Assembly (NCBI GenBank): GCA_051649605.1
Contig: JBOFHK010000021.1
Span: forward strand, 1 to 15,084
Length of the DNA: 15,084 nt
Direction: 5' to 3'
From: Brevinema_A sp051649605
GTDB taxonomy: Bacteria > Spirochaetota > Brevinematia > Brevinematales > Brevinemataceae
Each line of letters starts with the position of its first letter. Position 1 is the stretch's first letter. Below, piece after piece: positions 6,988 through 13,502 of this stretch. Position numbers and translations under genes: made by a program. The notes under the pieces were generated by a model that saw nothing but the letters and a program-made list of their open reading frames with translations, did not search any database and was not told the origin of the DNA.

Positions 6988-7272
6988 ATGAAATTTTTAT
7001 GTGCCTGTGGATCAGGATTAGGGTCTTCATTGATTATTTCTATGAATGTATCTAAAGTATTCTCAACTCTTAATCTTACAAATTGTGAAGTTGAGCATTG
7101 TGATATTTCTTCTGTGGTATCTAAAGATACAGATTACTATATTTTTTCTTTAGATGTAGCTGAATCAATGGCTGTATCAAGTATTCCAAAAGAAAAGATT
7201 ATTGTACTTAATAATATCTTAAGTCTTCCAGAACTTACAGAAAAAATACAAGTAGTCTTAAATAAAATATAA
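6988..7272 (+). CDS. PTS EIIB component, ascorbate (UlaB-like) type, set 2
   Basis: At 94 residues it is exactly as long as the set 1 EIIB. The active-site loop is CACGSGLGSS with Cys7 as the phosphorylated residue (C-G-S-G-L-G-S-S); Cys5 is an extra neighbouring cysteine. The remainder (EVEHCDISSV, DYYIFSLDVAESM, LSLPELTEKI) fits the small alpha/beta EIIB fold. AAGGAG precedes the ATG. It sits between its EIIA and EIIC partners in the same order as in set 1. The protein is well diverged from the first EIIB, so the duplication is not recent. Confidence 0.88.
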   Translation: MKFLCACGSGLGSSLIISMNVSKVFSTLNLTNCEVEHCDISSVVSKDTDYYIFSLDVAESMAVSSIPKEKIIVLNNILSLPELTEKIQVVLNKI

Positions 7273-7294
7273 ATATATATTATAGGAGAATCTT

Positions 7295-8563
7295 ATGATT
7301 CTAAAATTTTTTGTTGACCTTCTTAGCCAAGCATCTATTCTGGTCGCTTTATTTACGATGCTTGGATTAATATTCCAAAAAAAATCTTTATCTGAAGTTA
7401 TCTCTGGCTCAATGAAATCTCTCATTGGTTTTATTTTACTAGGAGCAGGAGCAGGAGTTATTGTTAACGCAATTACCCCTTTTGGACAAATAATTGAGCA
7501 TGTGTTTCAAGTACAAGGAGTTATTCCTAATAACGAAGCAATTGTTGCTGTAGCTCTTAATATTTATGGTACACAGATCGCTATGGTGATGATTCTTGCA
7601 ATGGTATTTCATCTTATAATTGCTCGCATCACCCCACTTAAATTTATTTTTCTTACAGGACACCATATTTTCTATATGGGTGCAATGGTAACAGTAATTA
7701 GTACTGTAGCAGGGTTAACAGGAATAAACCTAGTTGTTGTCTCTGCTATCATAACTGCATTAACAATGAGTATATCTCCTCTTTTATCATATTGGGCGAT
7801 GCCCAAAATTATTGGTAAAGAAGCTAATATTGCTCTTGGGCATTTTTCAAATCTTACTTATAGTTTATCAGCACTTATTGGAAAAATTGTTGGAAAAAAT
7901 TCTATCTCTACAGAAGAAATGAACATACCCAAAAATTTGAGTTTTATGCGAGATAATATCCTAGCGATTGCTTTAACGATGTCTATTTTGTATATTATTG
8001 TTGCTATACTTGCCGGTTCTGAATTTATTGAGTCTAACCTTTCTAATAATCAACATTTTTTAGTTTATTCTTTGCTTATGGGAGTTACCTTTGCTACTGG
8101 TGTTTCCGTAGTACTGTCTGGTGTGCGAATGATTATTGGAGAGATCGTACCTGCATTTAAAGGAATATCTGAAAAATTAGTACCTGAGGCAATTCCAGCT
8201 CTGGATTGTCCTGTAGTTTTTCCCTATGCTCCAAATGCTGTTCTTATTGGATTTCTTTCTAGTTTTTTTGGAGGTCTTATAGGTCTTACGATATTAGGTG
8301 TGATCGGAGGAACTCTTATTATACCAGGTGTAGTTCCTCATTTTTTTGTTGGCGCAACTGCAGGAGTATTTGGGAATGCCACGGGGGGACGACGAGGATG
8401 TATTATTGGAAGTTTTATTAATGGACTTTTATTAGCATTCCTTCCTGTACTTCTTTTACCTATATTAGGAGATTTAGGATTTGAAAACACAACATTTAGT
8501 GATGGTGATTTTGTTGGAGTTGGTTATATTATGGGACAATTTGCTCGTATTTTTAGTCAATAA
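7295..8563 (+). CDS. PTS EIIC permease, UlaA/SgaT family, set 2
   Basis: This 422-residue membrane permease of the UlaA family has about 10-11 hydrophobic segments and nearly the same length as the set 1 EIIC. Shared blocks are ASILVALFTMLGLIFQKKSL, FLTGHH (119-124), GVRMIIGEI (277-285), LDCPVVF (303-309) and GVFGNATGG. Outside these the two differ at most positions, so they probably have different or overlapping substrates. The ribosome binding site AGGAGA is a few bases before the ATG. The gene ends set 2; no clear terminator follows, and the mannitol promoter lies about 130 bases on. No enzyme gene is attached to set 2, so its product presumably feeds the transketolase or a route encoded elsewhere. 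Confidence 0.9.
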   Translation: MILKFFVDLLSQASILVALFTMLGLIFQKKSLSEVISGSMKSLIGFILLGAGAGVIVNAITPFGQIIEHVFQVQGVIPNNEAIVAVALNIYGTQIAMVMILAMVFHLIIARITPLKFIFLTGHHIFYMGAMVTVISTVAGLTGINLVVVSAIITALTMSISPLLSYWAMPKIIGKEANIALGHFSNLTYSLSALIGKIVGKNSISTEEMNIPKNLSFMRDNILAIALTMSILYIIVAILAGSEFIESNLSNNQHFLVYSLLMGVTFATGVSVVLSGVRMIIGEIVPAFKGISEKLVPEAIPALDCPVVFPYAPNAVLIGFLSSFFGGLIGLTILGVIGGTLIIPGVVPHFFVGATAGVFGNATGGRRGCIIGSFINGLLLAFLPVLLLPILGDLGFENTTFSDGDFVGVGYIMGQFARIFSQ

Positions 8564-8689
8564 AAAGAATAACTAACCTACCTCTCTTCCAAGATATAAT
8601 CGTTATATTAATTTGTTCTATAAATATTTCAAGTTCTATAATTTCCCAAAAATCTCAGTTTCAATTTTTCTAGGATAGATTATATCTGA

Positions 8690-8718
8690 TTGATTTATTT
8701 TTATAATTAAGATATAAT
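8690..8718 (+). promoter_or_regulatory. Promoter of the mannitol-nagB operon
   Basis: TTGATT (8690-8695) and TATAAT (8713-8718) are separated by the ideal 17 bp. The expected start near 8725 gives a short leader of about 27 bases to the ATG at 8752. The 10-mer AAGATATAAT that contains the -10 also occurs at 8591-8600, where it begins a small dyad (ATATAA-TCG-TTATAT, 8594-8608). I cannot assign a regulator site. Confidence 0.7.
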
Positions 8719-8751
8719 ATATACAATTAAACTGTCACTATGGAGGAAGAA

Positions 8752-9189
8752 ATGAGTACTTTCAAAAATCTTTTAGATACTCGTATCCAAAAACTGGATT
8801 CTTGTACGTCATGGGAGAATGCTGTAAGATTAGTTGCAAAACCTCTTTTGGATGGCGATTTTATTAATTCAACATATGTTGATGCAATGGTCAATAATAT
8901 ACACAATCTCGGTTCTTATATGATTATTATACCAGGAGTCGCTATGCCCCATTCTCGCCCAGAAGATGGATGCAGCAAGAGTGGACTCTCACTTTTAATT
9001 TTAGACACTCCTGTACTGTTTCCAGGTGATCAAAAAGTCTGGCTCGTCCTTGGTTTGGCAGCAGCATATTCCGATGCTCATATCGAAACTATCGAAGCAA
9101 TCGCTGATTTTTTTGGAGATGATCAAATATTAGAAACACTAAAACAAGCAAAAAATCTTGAAGAGATTAAAGCAATTATTACAAAATAA
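8752..9189 (+). CDS. mtlF: PTS mannitol EIIA component
   Basis: I use ATG 8752, five bases after GGAGG (8742-8746), which gives 145 residues; the in-frame ATG at 8740 overlaps that ribosome binding site. It is a single EIIA-2 domain with the phosphorylated His67 in GVAMPHSRPEDG. The mannitol assignment rests mainly on position, directly before the mannitol-type EIICB gene (23-base gap) and behind the operon promoter. The active-site block itself is close to those of the two ascorbate-type EIIA proteins in this window. In Escherichia coli this domain is fused to the permease; a separate gene as here is the arrangement of many Gram-positive bacteria. Confidence 0.87.
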   Translation: MSTFKNLLDTRIQKLDSCTSWENAVRLVAKPLLDGDFINSTYVDAMVNNIHNLGSYMIIIPGVAMPHSRPEDGCSKSGLSLLILDTPVLFPGDQKVWLVLGLAAAYSDAHIETIEAIADFFGDDQILETLKQAKNLEEIKAIITK

Positions 9190-9212
9190 TACAAATAGAA
9201 GGAAGTTCTTAC

Positions 9213-10550
9213 ATGAAACTCGATCAAATTCAAAAATTTGGACGTTATCTTAGTAATATGGTACAACCAAATATTGGTGCTTTTATGGCATGGGGCTTAA
9301 TTACAGCTCTCTTTATCCCAACAGGCTGGCTTCCTAATGACGTTTTAGCCACTCTTGTCGGCCCCATGATTAATTTTCTCTTACCTCTACTCATTGCTTA
9401 CTCTGGTGGTTCAATGGTTTATGCTCATAGAGGTGGTGTTTTAGGGATGATTATGACGATGGGATTAATCGTTGGAAGCTCCGTACCGATGTTCTTAGGG
9501 GCAATGATCGCAGGTCCTTCCGCCGCTTTTTTAATAAAAAAAACAGATAATCTATTACAACCAATCACCCCATCTGGCTTTGAAATGCTAATCAATAATT
9601 TCTCTGCTGGAATTCTTGGAATGTTTTTAGCAATAGTTTCTCTTCTTATTGCAGGTCCAGCAATCGAAACCTTAAGTTTAGGGATTGGAAGTGCCGTTCA
9701 AATTCTTGTCAATAAAAATCTTCTTCCTTTAGTTGCACTCTTGGTTGAGCCAGCAAAAGTATTCTTTTTAAATAATGCCTTGAATCACGGCGTTTTTTCA
9801 CCGTTAGGAATCCAACAAGTAACAGAAGTCGGTAAATCAATCTTTTTTACTATCGAAACAAATCCTGGTCCTGGATTAGGTATTCTTTTAGCTTATATGA
9901 TTTTTGGTAAAGGACGCTCCAAAGCTTCTGCCTCTGGAGCAATGATTATTCATTTTTTTGGTGGAATCCATGAAATTTATTTTCCCTACGTTTTAATGAA
10001 TCCTATTCTAATCTTTCCTTTGATGATGGGCGGAATGAGCGGTATCGCCACTAATGTACTGTTTCATGGAGGTTATATTGCCATCCCTTCACCAGGTTCA
10101 ATTTTTGCAATTCTTGCTGTTACCCCTCGTGGTGGTTTTTTTGCAACATTATTAGCAGTACTTATTTCCACAGCAGTTACTTTTTTTCTAGCCATATTTT
10201 TTGTTAAAAAAACAAATAACGAAGATCTTGATAAAGCTGAACAAAAAAATATTCTACAAAAAAATCTTTCCAAAACAATTCATAAAATTGTTGTTGCTTG
10301 TGATGCTGGGATGGGTTCTAGTGCTTTGGGGGCTTCTACCCTCCGAAAACTAATCAAAGAAGCGGGGATTGATATTGAAGTAAGTAACAAAGCGATTTCC
10401 AATTTAGATGGGTCAGAAGATTTGATTATCACTCAAGCAACTCTCACTCCTTTAGCAAAAGACAAAGCTCCTTCTGCAATCCATTTAACCATTAGTAATT
10501 TTATGGACAAAGAATTTTATACAAACATCATCAAAAATCTATCAAAATAA
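9213..10550 (+). CDS. mtlA: PTS mannitol-specific EIICB permease
   Basis: The 445-residue protein imports mannitol and releases mannitol-1-phosphate inside the cell. Residues 1-330 form the membrane EIIC domain, with NMVQPNIGAFMAWGLITALF (15-34), NNALNHGVFSPLG (187-199) and GGIHEIYFPYV (250-260), whose Glu254 corresponds to the key glutamate of the mannitol GGIHE motif. A charged linker (about 331-355) leads to a C-terminal EIIB domain with Cys363 in VACDAGMGSSALG. There is no EIIA domain, in keeping with the separate gene upstream. Ribosome binding site AAGGAA is at 9199-9204. The mtlD gene follows after 9 bases. Confidence 0.95.
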   Translation: MKLDQIQKFGRYLSNMVQPNIGAFMAWGLITALFIPTGWLPNDVLATLVGPMINFLLPLLIAYSGGSMVYAHRGGVLGMIMTMGLIVGSSVPMFLGAMIAGPSAAFLIKKTDNLLQPITPSGFEMLINNFSAGILGMFLAIVSLLIAGPAIETLSLGIGSAVQILVNKNLLPLVALLVEPAKVFFLNNALNHGVFSPLGIQQVTEVGKSIFFTIETNPGPGLGILLAYMIFGKGRSKASASGAMIIHFFGGIHEIYFPYVLMNPILIFPLMMGGMSGIATNVLFHGGYIAIPSPGSIFAILAVTPRGGFFATLLAVLISTAVTFFLAIFFVKKTNNEDLDKAEQKNILQKNLSKTIHKIVVACDAGMGSSALGASTLRKLIKEAGIDIEVSNKAISNLDGSEDLIITQATLTPLAKDKAPSAIHLTISNFMDKEFYTNIIKNLSK

Positions 10551-10559
10551 GGAACAAAT

Positions 10560-11705
10560 ATGCAAAGTCTACTCCAAATAGGAGCTGGTAATATAGGAAG
10601 AGCTTGTGTTGGTAGGTTATTTTCTCAAGCAGGATGTTCGATTATTTTTTCCGATGTTAATCAAGAGCTAATAGCTTTACTAAATCAAAAAAAAGAATAT
10701 TATATTCATCTCGTGGGTAAGGATAAGGAAGAACGTCAAACAATTAAAAATATCGGTGTACTCCCAGACAATAAAAGTACTCAACAAGAGATTTTCAATG
10801 AAATTTCTTTTTTAACGACAGCCGTAGGTGTAACCATCCTTCCCAAAATTGCAGGCTTAATTGCGAATATCATTCAAACCCGCTATGAATCTCATAATAC
10901 AGGTTTACTTAATATTATTGCTTGTGAAAATACCGTTCGTGCTTCTTCTCTCTTAAAAGAGCATGTAGTAAAATTATTATCCCCAGAAATTCATTCTTGG
11001 ATAAATGGAAAAATTGCTTTTCCTGATGCTGCAACAGATAGTATCGTCCCTGCAATAAATAATAATAATCCTTTAGAAGTAACAGGAGAATTTTTTGCAG
11101 AAATTATTATTGATCAAAAGACATTTCTTGGGGAATTACCACGCACAGAAGGCTTGTTTTTAGAGCAAAATCTCGACGCCTATATCGAGAGAAAATTATT
11201 TACCCTAAATACTGGGCATGCTATCACTGCTTATCTAGGCACTCAAGCAGATATTCCAACAATTGATCAAGCAATTATTATCCCAAACGTTCGTGAAACA
11301 GTCCTTGCCGCAATGCAAGAAAGTGGAGCGGTGTTAGTGATCCGTTATGGATTTGATCCAGAAGCTCACGAATCGTACATTCAAAAAATCTTAAAACGTT
11401 TTGAAAATCCTTATCTGAACGATTCAACAGTACGTGTTGGAAGAGAACCTCTAAGAAAACTATCATACAATGACCGTCTTATCAAACCTCTAAGAGGTAC
11501 AATAGAATTTGGTCTTAAAAACGATAGTCTCCTAAAAGGAGTTCAAGCTGCTTTTCAATACAAAAACTCTGAAGATCCTGATACGAAAAAAATAAGAGAA
11601 ATGCTTGCTCACAACAAAAAAGAAGCTCTCTATACGATTACAGGATTACATAAAAATAATCAAGAAGAAGTTATTCTTGCTGAAAAAATTGAAGAATTAA
11701 TCTAA
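10560..11705 (+). CDS. mtlD: Mannitol-1-phosphate 5-dehydrogenase
   Basis: The 381-residue NAD-dependent enzyme converts mannitol-1-phosphate to fructose-6-phosphate; the E. coli protein has 382 residues. The N-terminal Rossmann fold begins QIGAGNIGRACVGRLFSQAG (6-25) and ends its first unit at FSDVNQ. Other family blocks are ACENTVRAS (121-129) and the catalytic-domain K-x4-N-x2-H signature KLFTLNTGH (Lys212, Asn217, His220). The last third is helical, as in the polyol-specific long-chain dehydrogenases. The ATG at 10560 follows AAGGAA at 10549-10554, which overlaps the end of mtlA, so the two genes are coupled. No irregularity is seen. Confidence 0.96.
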   Translation: MQSLLQIGAGNIGRACVGRLFSQAGCSIIFSDVNQELIALLNQKKEYYIHLVGKDKEERQTIKNIGVLPDNKSTQQEIFNEISFLTTAVGVTILPKIAGLIANIIQTRYESHNTGLLNIIACENTVRASSLLKEHVVKLLSPEIHSWINGKIAFPDAATDSIVPAINNNNPLEVTGEFFAEIIIDQKTFLGELPRTEGLFLEQNLDAYIERKLFTLNTGHAITAYLGTQADIPTIDQAIIIPNVRETVLAAMQESGAVLVIRYGFDPEAHESYIQKILKRFENPYLNDSTVRVGREPLRKLSYNDRLIKPLRGTIEFGLKNDSLLKGVQAAFQYKNSEDPDTKKIREMLAHNKKEALYTITGLHKNNQEEVILAEKIEELI

Positions 11706-11718
11706 CAAACAAAATTAT

Positions 11719-11739
11719 AATCGTATCATTAATACGATT
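11719..11739. repeat. Small hairpin directly before nagB
   Basis: AATCGTAT (11719-11726) and ATACGATT (11732-11739) are perfect reverse complements with the 5-base loop CATTA. The stem ends immediately before the nagB ribosome binding site GAGGAG (11740-11745). It could modulate nagB translation, mark a processing site that separates mtlD from nagB, or be an operator; the sequence alone does not decide. Confidence 0.45.
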
Positions 11740-11754
11740 GAGGAGTTTTAAATT

Positions 11755-12489
11755 ATGAAAATTATTATTACCAAGGATCATAAGGAAAGTTGTTTCCGTA
11801 CCGCTGAGATGATTGCAGAAATCATCAACAAGAATTCAAAACCTGTCTTGGGACTTGCTACTGGTGGAACAGCAGAACAAGTTTATGCGGAGCTTATTAA
11901 AATTCATCAATCAGGTAAAATCAGCTTCAAACATGTCCATACCCTTAATTTAGATGAATATGTCGGTTTATCTGGCGATCATGATCAAAGTTACCGTTAT
12001 TTTATGGACAAGCACTTATTTAATCATGTTGATATTGATAAAAAAAATACCTTTGTTCCTATGGGGACTGGGGATCATCAAAAAGCTCTTAAAGAATTTC
12101 AAACCAAATTGGCTCAAAACCCTAGAGATTTTCAACTCCTAGGCGTCGGCCCTAATGGGCATATCGCTTTTAACGAACCAGCAAACAATCTTCATGCCAA
12201 TGCTCATATTATTGAAATTGCTGAGACTACCATCAAAGCGAATGCTCGTTATTTTGCTTCCGAAGCAGATGTCCCTAAAAAAGCTTTTACCCAAGGAATA
12301 GGCGATATTATGAAAGCTCAATCTCTCGTACTCCTCGCTACTGGAGCAGTAAAAGCAGAAGCAATGAAAGCATTATTATTCGGTGATGAAATCACCACAG
12401 AGTGTCCTTGTACTTTTTTGAAAGCTCATCCTGATGTTACTATTTTTATTGATCAAGAGCTTGCTACCATGATCGGCTATAAAGCATAA
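11755..12489 (+). CDS. nagB: Glucosamine-6-phosphate deaminase
   Basis: The 244-residue enzyme turns glucosamine-6-phosphate into fructose-6-phosphate and ammonia. Markers are the phosphate loop LGLATGGTAEQVY (32-44), NLDEYVGL with the catalytic-base candidate Asp67, and LGVGPNGHIAFNEPA (129-143) with His136 and Glu141. The Asn134 before Gly-His replaces the Asp of the E. coli enzyme, a change I recall from Bacillus-type NagB proteins, so I do not regard it as damage. The length matches the short, non-allosteric Gram-positive form; E. coli NagB is about 20 residues longer at the C-terminus. It is the last gene of the mannitol operon, 49 bases after mtlD, and ends at a strong terminator. It links amino-sugar and probably sialic-acid use to the fructose-6-phosphate made by MtlD. 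Confidence 0.95.
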   Translation: MKIIITKDHKESCFRTAEMIAEIINKNSKPVLGLATGGTAEQVYAELIKIHQSGKISFKHVHTLNLDEYVGLSGDHDQSYRYFMDKHLFNHVDIDKKNTFVPMGTGDHQKALKEFQTKLAQNPRDFQLLGVGPNGHIAFNEPANNLHANAHIIEIAETTIKANARYFASEADVPKKAFTQGIGDIMKAQSLVLLATGAVKAEAMKALLFGDEITTECPCTFLKAHPDVTIFIDQELATMIGYKA

Positions 12490-12502
12490 TTTGAGAAATC
12501 AT

Positions 12503-12533
12503 AAAAAAGGGTCTTTCGAGAGACCCTTTTTTT
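12503..12533. terminator. Bidirectional rho-independent terminator
   Basis: GGGTCT (12509-12514) pairs with AGACCC (12521-12526) around a 6-base loop TTCGAG. The stem is flanked by six A on the left and seven T on the right, which also pair. It has a U-tract on both strands and lies between the convergent nagB and HAD phosphatase genes, so it should end both transcripts. Confidence 0.92.
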
Positions 12534-12564
12534 ATTTACTTCTATTAGTATCTTATCAAAACAC

Positions 12565-13227
12565 TTATTGATGAATTAGCCTATCAATAAGATCACGAGC
12601 TTCAAAAAGAGAAGAACAAATCACATCGGCTTGGTCAAAAGTATGATCCTTAGACCACTCATTGGGAACAGCGATAACAAAAGCTCCTGCCGTTTTCCCA
12701 GCGATAACGCCTGCCGGTGCATCTTCTAAAACGATACATTGTCCAATATCGCTCCCCAATCGATAAGCTGCTTCAAGATAAATATCAGGATTGGGTTTCC
12801 CTTTTTGAACTTCTTCCGCTGAGACAAATACTGAAAATGTATCAGCTAATCCTAGTTGTTGTACTACAAAATCACGAAAGGGAGTAGACGAACCTGTTGC
12901 AATCGCATAACTAAGCCGTCCTTTAAAATGACTAATTAATTCAAATAGCCCAGGCATGGTTTCTAAACGTTCATTATTTTTTATAATATTTGCCTGCATT
13001 CCTTCGGTATCTAAAAATCGAACCATCTCTTCAGTCGTCCTATTAATATTAAAACACTTAATAAAATAATCCGCCTCTTCAGGAATACCCAAGCCCATTT
13101 GCCCTTTAAACATATCTTCGGTAAGGGAATATCCTAATTCTGCTAATTTTTTAGTAAAGTATGTTATATAAATAGTTTCTGAATCAATCATTAATCCATC
13201 CATATCAAATAAAATAGATTTATACAT
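12565..13227 (-). CDS. HAD-superfamily sugar-phosphate phosphatase / beta-phosphoglucomutase-like hydrolase
   Basis: The 220-residue protein begins MYKSILFDMDGLMIDSE, with the nucleophile Asp8 and acid/base Asp10 of motif I, followed by a helical cap (about 17-85). Motif II is ATGSS (110-114), motif III is Lys144 in KGKPNPDIYLEAA, and motif IV is VLEDAPAGV (166-174). This is subfamily IA with a C1 cap, which includes beta-phosphoglucomutases and phosphatases of small sugar phosphates and deoxysugar phosphates; substrate cannot be read from motifs. I start at ATG 13227, eight or so bases after AGGA, because the consensus promoter (13280-13252) lies inside any longer reading frame that starts at 13290. 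It is transcribed alone, convergent with nagB, and shares the terminator. Confidence 0.88.
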   Translation of the reverse strand: MYKSILFDMDGLMIDSETIYITYFTKKLAELGYSLTEDMFKGQMGLGIPEEADYFIKCFNINRTTEEMVRFLDTEGMQANIIKNNERLETMPGLFELISHFKGRLSYAIATGSSTPFRDFVVQQLGLADTFSVFVSAEEVQKGKPNPDIYLEAAYRLGSDIGQCIVLEDAPAGVIAGKTAGAFVIAVPNEWSKDHTFDQADVICSSLFEARDLIDRLIHQ

Positions 13228-13251
13228 GTTACGTCCTAAATAATATTTTTT

Positions 13252-13280
13252 ATTATACTTAATATGTCTTAAGATGTCAA
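13252..13280 (-). promoter_or_regulatory. Perfect consensus promoter of the HAD phosphatase gene
   Basis: On the minus strand TTGACA (13280-13275) and TATAAT (13257-13252) are both exact consensus, 17 bp apart. A start near 13245 leaves a leader of about 18 bases with the AGGA ribosome binding site. It rules out the upstream in-frame ATG at 13290 as the main start. Confidence 0.8.
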
Positions 13281-13372
13281 TAGTTTTCATCAGATCAATA
13301 GGTATTATAATTTGCTCTATCGATCTTGAGGATTTTATTTATTATAGTTATTTTAGATTGTTGGTATAATCA

Positions 13373-13437
13373 AGACCCCTACCTCGTTTATTAATAAACG
13401 TGCAATAGGGGTCTTTGAAATTATTCCAGAGACCCCT
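13373..13437. repeat. Alternative hairpins from one arm and two partners
   Basis: AGACCCCT occurs at 13373-13380 and again at 13430-13437; its complement AGGGGTCT lies between them at 13407-13414 and can pair with either. The first pairing encloses a perfect 16-bp palindrome CGTTTATTAATAAACG (13385-13400). The array lies between the sialidase and the phosphatase, both on the minus strand, and is probably the 3' end of the sialidase transcript. No T-run follows the stems, so the terminator role is uncertain. Confidence 0.5.
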
Positions 13438-13502
13438 ACTACACAAAAATAGAGAGTTTATATTTTTATAACAAATCTTTTAATTAAATATTGATTACCT
13501 AC

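Noticed and set aside
8594..8608. ATATAA-TCG-TTATAT dyad before the mannitol operon as a regulator site
   Set aside because: Six-base AT-only arms are expected by chance in this base composition, and it lies about 80 bases upstream of the -35.
13228..13290. Extra 21 residues at the N-terminus of the HAD protein
   Set aside because: A perfect promoter lies inside this stretch and HAD motif I begins right after Met 13227.
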